NCBI RefSeq assembly: GCF_013149785.1
Contig: NZ_JABEZU010000001.1
Location: 620,001-684,000 of the forward strand
Direction: 5' to 3'
From: Isoptericola halotolerans
Lineage (GTDB): Bacteria > Actinomycetota > Actinomycetes > Actinomycetales > Cellulomonadaceae
DNA length: 64,000 bases
In this document: positions 8,925 to 16,515 of the stretch, piece by piece
Position numbering within the stretch: the first letter of the stretch is position 1
Layout of the letters: the number at the start of each line of letters is the position of its first letter
Notes under the pieces: model-generated
Databases searched by the model: none
Seen by the model: the letters and a program-made list of their open reading frames with translations, nothing else
Told to the model about the DNA's origin: nothing
Translations under genes and position numbers: made by a program

Positions 8925-10268
8925 ATGACGTCTCCCCCCTTCGCCGCCCCGGCCACCGAGGCCGGTCCCACGCCGGCACCCCGCCGGACGCGCCGCCGGT
9001 ACGCCGTCGTCGGCACCGGGCACCGAGCCCGCCTCTACACCGACGCGATGACGGGCGAGCACGCCGACGTCGCTGACCTGGTCGCGCTGTGCGACACCAA
9101 CCCCGTCCGTCTCGCCTTCCACACCGAGCGGGCGCGGCGCGCCGGGGCGGACGTGCCGGCCGGCTATGACGCGCACGACGTCGGCCGCATGCTCGACGAG
9201 GTCCGGCCCGACGTCGTCGTGGTCTCCTCGCCCGACCGGATGCACGCCGAGCACGTGGCCGCCGCGCTGCACCACGGGGCGGACGTCGTCGTCGAGAAGC
9301 CGCTGACCATCGACGCCGCCGGGATGTACACGATCCTGGCCGCCGCCCGCACCAGCGGTCGCCAGGTCACGGTGGCGCACAACTACCGGTACGCGCCCCG
9401 GAACGCCGCGCTGCGCCAGGTCGTCGCCGACGGTCGCATCGGCGACGTCGTCTCGGTGCACTTCGAGTGGCTCCTCGACACCGCCCACGGCGCCGACTAC
9501 TTCCGTCGTTGGCACCGGGACAAGGCCACCTCCGGCGGGCTGCTGGTGCACAAGGCCAGCCACCACTTCGACCTGGTCGGCTGGTGGACGCAGGACGTCC
9601 CCGAGTCGGTCTACGCCCGGGGCGGGCTGCGGTTCTACGGCGAGGCCGCCGGCGACGGCGGGCCTCGCTACGCCCTCGACCTCGCCGCCGACCCGGAGCT
9701 GGCGTCCCTCTACGCAGGTGACGCGGCCACCGACGGGTACCGGCGCGACCGGGACCCCTTCAGCCCGGGGGCCACGATCGAGGACACCCTCAGCCTGCTG
9801 GTGGGCTACCGGTCGGGCGCGTCGATGACGTACTCGCTCACCGCGCACAGCCCGTGGGAGGGGTACCGGGTGGCGATCAACGGCACCCGCGGTCGGGCCG
9901 AGCTGGACGTCGTCGAACGGTGCCACACCACGGAGGGCCTGCCCGGAGCACGGCCCGACGACGGCGCCTCCGCCTGCTGCGAGGTGCGGCGCGGCGGCGG
10001 GCGGCTCGTGGTGCAGGAGCACTGGGGGCGTGCGGTCGAGGTGCCGCTGGTGGGGTCGGCCGGCCACGGTGAGGGGGACGCCGCGATGCTGCACGACGTG
10101 CTCCGTGACCACCTGCCGCCGTCGGAGGGTGGCCCCGTGGCCGACCCGCTCGGCCGCCGCGCCGGGGTGGTCGACGGGCTGCGCGCGGTGGCCGTCGGCG
10201 TGGCGGGCAACCGGTCGCTGGCGACCGGTCAGGTGGTACCGGTGGCCAGCCTCGGCATCCCTCTGTAG
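8925..10268 (+). CDS. Gfo/Idh/MocA-family oxidoreductase (paralogue of the preceding gene)
   Basis: A 447-residue protein with an N-terminal Rossmann fold (RYAVVGTGHRARLY, about residues 26-39), the catalytic-site EKP in VVVEKPLTI, and HKASHHFDLVGWW in the C-terminal domain. ATG 8925 follows GAGGAG. It aligns over its whole length with the previous gene, so the pair looks like a tandem duplication that kept separate promoters and operators. A likely role is oxidation or reduction of a sugar-acid intermediate in the pectin regulon. The substrate cannot be assigned from sequence alone. Confidence 0.85.
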   Translation: MTSPPFAAPATEAGPTPAPRRTRRRYAVVGTGHRARLYTDAMTGEHADVADLVALCDTNPVRLAFHTERARRAGADVPAGYDAHDVGRMLDEVRPDVVVVSSPDRMHAEHVAAALHHGADVVVEKPLTIDAAGMYTILAAARTSGRQVTVAHNYRYAPRNAALRQVVADGRIGDVVSVHFEWLLDTAHGADYFRRWHRDKATSGGLLVHKASHHFDLVGWWTQDVPESVYARGGLRFYGEAAGDGGPRYALDLAADPELASLYAGDAATDGYRRDRDPFSPGATIEDTLSLLVGYRSGASMTYSLTAHSPWEGYRVAINGTRGRAELDVVERCHTTEGLPGARPDDGASACCEVRRGGGRLVVQEHWGRAVEVPLVGSAGHGEGDAAMLHDVLRDHLPPSEGGPVADPLGRRAGVVDGLRAVAVGVAGNRSLATGQVVPVASLGIPL

Positions 10269-10295
10269 GCGCCGATCGCGTCCGGCGGGCCGGGG

Positions 10296-11027
10296 TCAGG
10301 TCCTGCCGCGGCTTCTGAGCAGCAACACAGCGGCGGCGGCGACGAGCAGAGCACCGCCGACGGCCAGGGCGAGGCCGGTCGACGCCCGCTCCGACACACC
10401 GGCAGCACCGTCGGCATCAGCGGGTTCGTCCTGATGGTCCGCCTCGAGCTCTGCCCACTGTGCGGTCTTGAGGTCGCGCAGGGTCTGGACGTCGATCTCC
10501 CCGGATCCGATGAGGTCCGCCGCCTCCTCGCTCAGCGCCCGGACGGTCGTCAGCTCGGCCGAGGCCGCGTAGGCCTCGCCGAACCTGCCGTCGGTGAGGA
10601 GCACCTGACCCGGCTCCATCGCGGCGATGGCGTCGACCTCCTCGGGGGCGAACCCCCCGTACCCGCCGAACGCGCCGTCTTCCTCGATGATGAGAGTCGA
10701 TTCCGGCGTCCCGTCGAGCAGGTCGACCGTGATGTAGAAGGGTGGGAGGTCGTCGAAGTCGCTCTCCGTCAGAGTGGCCCCTGCGGAGCCTGGCGCCAGG
10801 TCGAGGTAGGCGTACCGGTGCACGTCGTCGAAGGTGCGCACCGCCCCGTGCGCGGTACCTGACGGCAGCTCCTGATCGTGCTCCGCCAGCCACGCCAACC
10901 CCGCGCCGCCGGGCTGCAGGCTCTCGAGGACCGCGTCGGGCACGTCGCCCGTCGCCGCGAGCGACAGCGGCAGCGTGTGGAGATCGGCCGCGAGCACGAG
11001 CGCGCCGCCTGCGAGGACGTTCCCCAT
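10296..11027 (-). CDS. Unknown protein with C-terminal membrane anchor
   Basis: A 243-residue protein I do not recognise. ATG 11027 has GAGGAG upstream. The N-terminal 190 residues are acidic and look globular (for example FDDLPPFYITVDLLDGTPES); a low-complexity stretch follows, then one transmembrane segment at about 215-236 and a short Arg-rich tail (RSRGRT), the topology of a tail-anchored or surface protein with its positive end inside. A signal peptide is not obvious, although the first 20 residues are mildly hydrophobic. It has no LPXTG motif and no clear enzymatic motif. It lies 27 bases from the convergent oxidoreductase gene and may be a single-gene unit. Confidence 0.6.
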   Translation of the reverse strand: MGNVLAGGALVLAADLHTLPLSLAATGDVPDAVLESLQPGGAGLAWLAEHDQELPSGTAHGAVRTFDDVHRYAYLDLAPGSAGATLTESDFDDLPPFYITVDLLDGTPESTLIIEEDGAFGGYGGFAPEEVDAIAAMEPGQVLLTDGRFGEAYAASAELTTVRALSEEAADLIGSGEIDVQTLRDLKTAQWAELEADHQDEPADADGAAGVSERASTGLALAVGGALLVAAAAVLLLRSRGRT

Positions 11028-11117
11028 GCCACGAGCTCCTCGCCGGGTCGGTGGCCGGCACCGGTGCCGACCTGTGCCGGGAACCTAGCAGGGCCGGGCC
11101 CAGGGAAGGCTGCACGC

Positions 11118-12278
11118 TCAACGAGCCCAGGGTGCCCCGAGCTCCGAGAACGTCCGCTGGGTCCGTGCGACCTGCTCGCACCACGTCTCGACGTCCTGGA
11201 CGACGGGACGCCGCGTGTCGCCGTCGCCGGCCCAGGTGACGGCGTCGGCCGGGACGGGTCGTGGGTCAGGTCCCGTGCGCACGGCCTCGAGCACCCGCAT
11301 GAAGGCACCGGTGTCGCGGACGTCGCACAGCAGCGTGCGCCCCGTGTCACCGGTGGCCCGGGCGGTGCGCACGTCCAGCAGGTCCTCCAGCAGGGGCGTG
11401 CGGCCGTACGTCTTGTCCATCGTCACCTTCTCGGTGCGCAGCACGAGCCGGTCGTGCTCGTACTGCAGCTCGATCTCGCCCAGGGTGCCGAGCACGAGCA
11501 CGTGGGCGGTGCCCCGCTCGGCGGCGCACAGGGTCAGTCCGAACCCGTAGCGGGTCCCGTCGGTCGCCGTGACCCGGACCGACGAGGTGTCGTCCGCCTC
11601 GATAGGGTTCGCCCGGTACAGGTCCGTGTCCACCCAGGCCACGTCCTCGGCGCGGGTCGCACCACCGATCCGCAGCGTCGTCGCCACGGCGTGCGCGAGC
11701 GGGTTCGTCACGACGCCGTCGACGACGTCGCGCCCGTCGAGCCGCCGTCGTCCCGCCCAGGGGGCGCGCGCCCAGTACGCGGCGTCGCGCACCCAGGTGC
11801 CCACGGCGCCGTAGCCGATCACCTCGCCGATCTCGCCGCGGGCGACGAGCTCGGCGACGGCGTCGAGCGCGTGCGACCCGAACGTCTGGAAGCCGACCTG
11901 GCAGAGCCGGCCCGTCCGGTCGCTGATCGTCACCAGCTCGGTCAGCTCGGCGAGCGACGCCGTCGTGGGCTTCTCCAGCAGCACGTCCATCCCGGCCTCC
12001 ATCGCGGCCTTGGCCAGCGGCAGGTGCGTCGGGATCGGGGTGCAGAGCACGACGACGTCGGGGCGGACGTCCGGGTCGGGGGAGGACAGCAAGTCGCCGA
12101 GGGTCGGGAACCACGGGGTCCTCGTGCCGTACGCCGTGTGACCCTCGGCGGGCTCGCGCGGGTCGACGACGGCGCACAGGCGTGCCCGCCGGCCGTCCGT
12201 GCCGAGCTCCAGCGCGTGCTGCACGTGCTTCTCGCCGTGGCCGTGGATGCCGACGACGGCGATGCGGGCGTTCGTCAT
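11118..12278 (-). CDS. Gfo/Idh/MocA-family oxidoreductase, third copy
   Basis: A 386-residue dehydrogenase-like protein with RIAVVGIHGHGEKHVQHAL at the N terminus (a His-rich variant of the usual GxGxxG loop) and the EKP motif in VLLEKPTTASLA. ATG 12278 has CGGAGAG upstream. It is clearly more distant from the two tandem copies than they are from each other. It lies 58 bases downstream of the LacI-DUF6807 gene on the same strand, so the two are probably cotranscribed. DUF6807 proteins and Gfo/Idh enzymes are often neighbours, which supports a shared sugar pathway. Substrate unknown. Confidence 0.85.
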   Translation of the reverse strand: MTNARIAVVGIHGHGEKHVQHALELGTDGRRARLCAVVDPREPAEGHTAYGTRTPWFPTLGDLLSSPDPDVRPDVVVLCTPIPTHLPLAKAAMEAGMDVLLEKPTTASLAELTELVTISDRTGRLCQVGFQTFGSHALDAVAELVARGEIGEVIGYGAVGTWVRDAAYWARAPWAGRRRLDGRDVVDGVVTNPLAHAVATTLRIGGATRAEDVAWVDTDLYRANPIEADDTSSVRVTATDGTRYGFGLTLCAAERGTAHVLVLGTLGEIELQYEHDRLVLRTEKVTMDKTYGRTPLLEDLLDVRTARATGDTGRTLLCDVRDTGAFMRVLEAVRTGPDPRPVPADAVTWAGDGDTRRPVVQDVETWCEQVARTQRTFSELGAPWAR

Positions 12279-12336
12279 GGAGCTCTCCGTGAGTGAGGGG
12301 GGTCGTGCCGCCGGGGTCGTCAGCAGAGGCAGGTCG

Positions 12337-14304
12337 TCAGCGCAGACCGGTGGCGAGCGTGGCGGCCTCGGTGGCGTCGAGCTCGCGGTCGAACATCGCC
12401 GCGACGAGCCCCGTCTCGACCGTGCCGCCGGCGGGGACCGTCAGGGGCGAGTTCCACGCGAGCGCCGGGCAGGCGCCCGGGTACTCCTCGGAGCGCAGGA
12501 ACCAGTGGCGGGCGGGCGAGGTCTGGGCGAGCAGCGTCGTCGTCGACCGCTCGCCGCCCCGGGCGTCACGGTGGCGCTGGACGAACGCGACCCAGGGTGA
12601 CGTCGAACCATGGGCCAGGTCCTGCCCCTCGCCGTCGGCGGAGAGCACGCGGGTGGACGCCGCGATCGGCAGCCGCCAGAACACCCCGCCGTACCCGGCA
12701 CCCGGGCGGCCGTTGGTGGCGGGGGACCGGATCTCCAACGGGCCGTGCGCGGCGTGCAGCGTGGAGCGCCACTTGAGCGCCCAGCCGTCGTCGAGCAGGC
12801 GGGCGCCGATGCGGCGTCGTTCGTCGAGCTGGGGCGCGCCGTGCTCGTCGGTCCACAGCACGGTGTCCAGCAGCAGGTGCGGGGACAGGGGGTCGACGAG
12901 CGTGCCCGTCGACGTCTGCCGGCCGTGGTTCGGCAGGAGCGTCGGGCCGACGTCGGTCACGAACGTGCGCCCGCCCCAGTGGCTCGTGCCGTTGACGTCC
13001 GCGACGGCGATGCTCACGCCGTAGTGGTGGCGATGGTCGACGGGCCCCGACTCGGTCAGGGGCACCCCGGCCAGGGAGTGGACGGGGTGCAGGAACGGGC
13101 GCGGCGAGTGGATCGTGGGCAGGCCGACCCCCGACTCGTAGCGGGACAGCGCGACGCGGTCGGCCGCCCGGCGCAGGACCGGGACACCGTTCTCGACGGT
13201 CCAGGCCGGTGCCTGCTCCGTCTCCTCGTCCGGGGCGTCGTACGCCGTCGGGGCGGTCGACGCCTCCACCGAGGGCTCGGTGCGGACGGGGCTGCGAGGG
13301 ACGGGGCCGGTGCTGGCCCGGACCTCGAGCCGGACGCCGAACCGCGTGGTCTCGGCGGCGCTCGCGGTGTTGTCGATCACGGCGTGCAGTTCCCTCCAGG
13401 CATGCCGTCCCAGGTCCTCCTGGGGAACGGCGACGGTGGTCAGTCCCGGCGTGGCGTACCGGGCGAGCTCGATGTCGTCGAAGCCGCACACGGAGATGTC
13501 CGTGGGGACGGCCACGCCCGCCTCGTTGAGCGCTGCGAGCAGCCCGAACGAGACGAGGTCGTTGAAGGCGACCGCGGCGGTGACCCGGCTGGCCAGCACG
13601 GCGGGCGCGGCGGCGTGGCCGGCTGCGATGTCGGAACCGGCGGCGATGTCGACGATCTCCAGGTCGGTGTGCCGCTCGCCGCACAGAGTGAGCCCTCGCC
13701 GTCGCGCACCGTCCGAGACGGACGCCGCGGGGCCCGAGAGGTAGGCGATGCGGCGGTGCCCGAGCCCGACCAGGTGCTCGATGACCTGCACCGTGGCGTC
13801 GGCGTAGTCCACGACGAGGCTCGGCGTGCCGCCCGCGACCTCCCGGTTGATGACGACGGCGGGGGAGACCTCGGGCAGGAGTGCGTCGAGGGCGGCGTCG
13901 GGCATCCGCGGGGAGACGAGGATGAGGGCGTCGCAGCGGTGGCGGGCCTCGCGGGCGATGGCCGCCTCCGCGCTCGGGTCCTCCGCAGAGTCGGCCACCA
14001 GCACGCGGTACCCGTCCTCGCCGGCGGCCGAGGAGACGCCCCCGAGGATCTGCTGGAACACGGGGTTGCCGAGGTCGGGGACGACGAGGGCGACCGTCGT
14101 GGTCCGTCCCAGCGACAGGCTGCGGGCGACGTTGCTCGGCCGGTAGGACAGCTCGATGGCGACCTCCTGCACGCGGGCCGAGATCCCGGGGTCGACCGTG
14201 CTGCGACCGTTCATCACGCGGGAGACCGTCGCACGGGAGACGCCGGCCGCTCTCGCGACATCGGCGATCGTCACCGCGGGACGGCGTGTCTTCGCGTCGG
14301 GCAT
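12337..14304 (-). CDS. LacI-family repressor fused to a DUF6807/PmoA-like domain
   Basis: A 655-residue protein, about twice the usual LacI length. ATG 14304 is preceded by GGAGG. Residues 9-60 form a LacI helix-turn-helix and hinge (TIADVARAAGVSRATVSRVM), residues about 65-335 the sugar-binding periplasmic-protein-like domain. From about 370 to the end there is an extra beta-rich domain resembling DUF6807 (PmoA-like), with DHRHHYGVSIAV, SHWGG and a YGGVFWR segment. That domain normally occurs alone next to Gfo/Idh genes. The fusion could make the repressor sense or process its own ligand (inference). It is divergent from the ABC transporter, whose promoter carries two matching operators, so it is the best candidate regulator for all five operator copies. 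Confidence 0.8.
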   Translation of the reverse strand: MPDAKTRRPAVTIADVARAAGVSRATVSRVMNGRSTVDPGISARVQEVAIELSYRPSNVARSLSLGRTTTVALVVPDLGNPVFQQILGGVSSAAGEDGYRVLVADSAEDPSAEAAIAREARHRCDALILVSPRMPDAALDALLPEVSPAVVINREVAGGTPSLVVDYADATVQVIEHLVGLGHRRIAYLSGPAASVSDGARRRGLTLCGERHTDLEIVDIAAGSDIAAGHAAAPAVLASRVTAAVAFNDLVSFGLLAALNEAGVAVPTDISVCGFDDIELARYATPGLTTVAVPQEDLGRHAWRELHAVIDNTASAAETTRFGVRLEVRASTGPVPRSPVRTEPSVEASTAPTAYDAPDEETEQAPAWTVENGVPVLRRAADRVALSRYESGVGLPTIHSPRPFLHPVHSLAGVPLTESGPVDHRHHYGVSIAVADVNGTSHWGGRTFVTDVGPTLLPNHGRQTSTGTLVDPLSPHLLLDTVLWTDEHGAPQLDERRRIGARLLDDGWALKWRSTLHAAHGPLEIRSPATNGRPGAGYGGVFWRLPIAASTRVLSADGEGQDLAHGSTSPWVAFVQRHRDARGGERSTTTLLAQTSPARHWFLRSEEYPGACPALAWNSPLTVPAGGTVETGLVAAMFDRELDATEAATLATGLR

Positions 14305-14321
14305 CGTTGCCTCCGTCCTCG

Positions 14322-14360
14322 CGTCACGCGCAGATCACGCGTGGATCACGTTCTGATCAC
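14322..14360. repeat. Four 11-bp direct repeats upstream of the lacI-type gene
   Basis: CGTCAC (14322), then GATCAC at 14333, 14344 and 14355, are spaced exactly 11 bases apart, one helical turn. The block lies immediately upstream of the repressor gene start and could be a regulator-binding array or part of its promoter. Confidence 0.5.
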
Positions 14361-14408
14361 TGCCGGCGCCCTGACGGGGGGCCGGTCCAGAAGATGACGG
14401 TACACCAT

Positions 14409-14458
14409 GGGAAACCGGTTCCTACTGTGATACCTTCCTCAGCAGCAACCGGTTTCCC
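14409..14458 (+). promoter_or_regulatory. Promoter of the ABC transporter operon with two LacI-type operators
   Basis: GAAACCGGTTCC (14411-14422) and GCAACCGGTTTC (14445-14456) flank a likely minus-10, TACCTT (14431-14436). The two centres are 34 bases apart, close to three helical turns, so one tetramer or two dimers on the same DNA face could occlude the promoter. Confidence 0.65.
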
Positions 14459-14516
14459 GGCCTGGAGCACCCGCTCCGACCGGCAGCCGCGATCGACGAC
14501 GATCAGGAGGACGACG

Positions 14517-14564
14517 ATGGTGTCCACCCCTGCACGGCACGGGGAGGTGCGGTCATGGCGATGA
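14517..14564 (+). CDS. Possible 15-codon leader ORF before the permease
   Basis: ATG 14517 follows a strong CAGGAGG ribosome-binding site and encodes MVSTPARHGEVRSWR, ending in a TGA at 14562-14564, inside the start of the permease gene. The permease has its own GGGGAGGTG within this ORF. Translation of the short ORF could couple to, or modulate, the permease. No homology is claimed; the good ribosome-binding site is the only evidence. Confidence 0.35.
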   Translation: MVSTPARHGEVRSWR

Positions 14565-15478
14565 TTCAGGAGGTCGCCAAGACCCGGCACGCCAGCCGTG
14601 AGACCCGCAAGGGCGACGGCAAGGCAGCCGCCGTGTTCCTCGCGCCCTGGTTCATCGGGCTGGGCCTCATCACGGCCTTCCCGCTGCTGGCCTCGCTGTA
14701 CCTGTCCTTCACGGACTACAGCCTGCTCGAGCCCCCGAACTGGGTCGGCATCGAGAACTACCAGCGGATGTTCGAGGACGCCCGGTGGATCCAGTCCCTC
14801 GGGGTGACGTTCCGGTACGTGTTCTTCTCGGTGCCGCTGCAGCTCGCGATGGCCCTCATGCTCGCCATGGCGCTCGACAAGGGGCTGCGCGGGCTGGCGT
14901 TCTACCGGTCGATCTACTACCTGCCCTCCCTGCTGGGCGGCTCGGTGGCGATCGCGCTGCTGTGGCGCCAGGTGTTCGGCGCCGACGGCCTGGTGAACCA
15001 GTTCCTCGCGTACTTCGGGATCCAGGGCTACGGCTGGGTGTCCCACCCGGACTACGCCCTCGGCACCCTGATGATCCTCAACGTGTGGACCTTCGGCGCG
15101 CCGATGGTGATCTTCCTGGCCGGCCTGCGGCAGGTGCCGACCATGTACTACGAGGCGGCGTCCATCGACGGGGCCAGCAAGGTGCGCCAGTTCTTCAGCA
15201 TCACGATCCCGCTGCTGTCACCGATCATCTTCTTCAACCTGGTGCTGCAGCTCATCGGTGCCTTCCAGGCGTTCACCCAGGCGTTCGTCGTCTCCGGCGG
15301 GACCGGTGGCCCCATCGACTCCACGCTCTTCTACACGCTGTACCTCTACCAGCAGGGGTTCAAGTCCTTCGACATGGGGTACGCCTCCGCGATGGCCTGG
15401 TTCCTGCTCCTCATCGTCGCCTGCCTGACGGCGGTCAACTTCTTCGCCTCCAAGTACTGGGTCTTCTACGATGACTGA
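14555..15478 (+). CDS. Sugar ABC transporter permease (MalF/UgpA-like)
   Basis: A 307-residue inner-membrane permease of the carbohydrate uptake-1 family. It has six predicted transmembrane segments, starting with AAAVFLAPWFIGLGLITAFP, and the cytoplasmic EAA loop YYEAASIDGASKVRQFFSI that docks the ATPase. ATG 14555 follows GGGGAGGTG. It overlaps the next permease gene by 8 bases. With a second permease and a binding protein it forms an importer; no ATPase gene is present, as is normal for actinobacteria that share one MsiK-type ATPase. The LacI operators and nearby pectin enzymes suggest rhamnogalacturonan- or uronate-containing oligosaccharides as substrate (inference). Confidence 0.9.
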   Translation: MAMIQEVAKTRHASRETRKGDGKAAAVFLAPWFIGLGLITAFPLLASLYLSFTDYSLLEPPNWVGIENYQRMFEDARWIQSLGVTFRYVFFSVPLQLAMALMLAMALDKGLRGLAFYRSIYYLPSLLGGSVAIALLWRQVFGADGLVNQFLAYFGIQGYGWVSHPDYALGTLMILNVWTFGAPMVIFLAGLRQVPTMYYEAASIDGASKVRQFFSITIPLLSPIIFFNLVLQLIGAFQAFTQAFVVSGGTGGPIDSTLFYTLYLYQQGFKSFDMGYASAMAWFLLLIVACLTAVNFFASKYWVFYDD

Positions 15479-16430
15479 CACGCCGGTGCGCCCCGACGCA
15501 CACACCGAGACCACCACGACCACCGCGCAGCGCATCCGTCCCGAGCGCACGCTGTCCGAGGTCGCCGCCGAGGTCCCCGACGTCCGGCGCAAGCGCAGGG
15601 TCGGACCGCGCACGCGGCGCCTGATCAAGCACCTGCTGCTCATCGGGTTCGGGCTGATCATGCTCTACCCGCTGCTGTGGATGCTCTCCAGCTCGTTCAA
15701 GCCCAACGAGATCATCTTCCGCGAGCCGGGCCTGATCCCCAGCGAGATCGACCTCACGAACTACACCGCGGGCTGGAACGCGCTGCTGCACCCCTTCAGC
15801 CACTACCTGATGAACTCGGCGATCGTGGTGATGGGCAGCGTGCTGGGGAACCTGATCTCCTGCTCGATGGCGGCCTACGCGTTCGCGCGGCTCAAGTTCC
15901 GGGGCCGGCCGCTCTGGTTCGCCATCATGCTCATGACGATCATGCTGCCGATCCACGTCATCATCGTGCCGCAGTACATCCTGTTCTCCCAGCTCGAGTG
16001 GATCAACACGTTCCTGCCGCTGATCGTGCCCAAGCTGCTGGCCACGGACGCGTTCTTCATCTTCCTCATGGTCCAGTTCTTCCGGGGACTGCCCAAGGAG
16101 CTCGACGAGGCCGCGCGCCTGGACGGCTGCGGGCACGGGCGCATCTTCCTGCGGATCATGCTGCCGCTGTCCCTGCCGGCGCTCGCCACCACGGCGATCT
16201 TCACGTTCATCTGGACGTGGAACGACTTCTTCAGCCAGCTCATCTTCCTGACCCGGCCGGACATGTACACGGTCCCGATCGCGCTGCGGACGTTCCTGGA
16301 CGCCACGAGCAACAGCTCGTGGGGCCCGCTGTTCGCCATGTCGATCGTGTCCCTGATCCCCATCTTCTTCGTCTTCCTCTTCGGCCAGAAGTACCTGGTC
16401 AAGGGGATCGCGACGACCGGCATCAAGTAG
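15471..16430 (+). CDS. Sugar ABC transporter permease (MalG/UgpE-like)
   Basis: A 319-residue partner permease. The first 50 residues are a hydrophilic, Thr- and Arg-rich cytoplasmic extension; six transmembrane segments follow, beginning at LLLIGFGLIMLYPLLWML. The EAA loop ELDEAARLDGCGHGRIFLRI lies at about residues 208-227. ATG 15471 overlaps the end of the upstream permease gene, so the two are translationally coupled. A strong hairpin follows the stop codon before the binding-protein gene. Confidence 0.9.
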   Translation: MTDTPVRPDAHTETTTTTAQRIRPERTLSEVAAEVPDVRRKRRVGPRTRRLIKHLLLIGFGLIMLYPLLWMLSSSFKPNEIIFREPGLIPSEIDLTNYTAGWNALLHPFSHYLMNSAIVVMGSVLGNLISCSMAAYAFARLKFRGRPLWFAIMLMTIMLPIHVIIVPQYILFSQLEWINTFLPLIVPKLLATDAFFIFLMVQFFRGLPKELDEAARLDGCGHGRIFLRIMLPLSLPALATTAIFTFIWTWNDFFSQLIFLTRPDMYTVPIALRTFLDATSNSSWGPLFAMSIVSLIPIFFVFLFGQKYLVKGIATTGIK

Positions 16431-16442
16431 CCGCTCCACCAC

Positions 16443-16466
16443 CCGGACCCCGACGGCGGGGTCCGG
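16443..16466 (+). promoter_or_regulatory. Intercistronic hairpin between permease and binding protein
   Basis: CCGGACCCCG (16443-16452), loop ACGG, CGGGGTCCGG (16457-16466): a perfect 10-bp stem inside the operon. It could end some transcripts or protect the end of the downstream messenger, adjusting the ratio of permease to binding protein. Confidence 0.5.
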
Positions 16467-16515
16467 TGCTCGATGACAACGACGACGTTCTCGTCACGCA
16501 CACACAAGGAGAATC

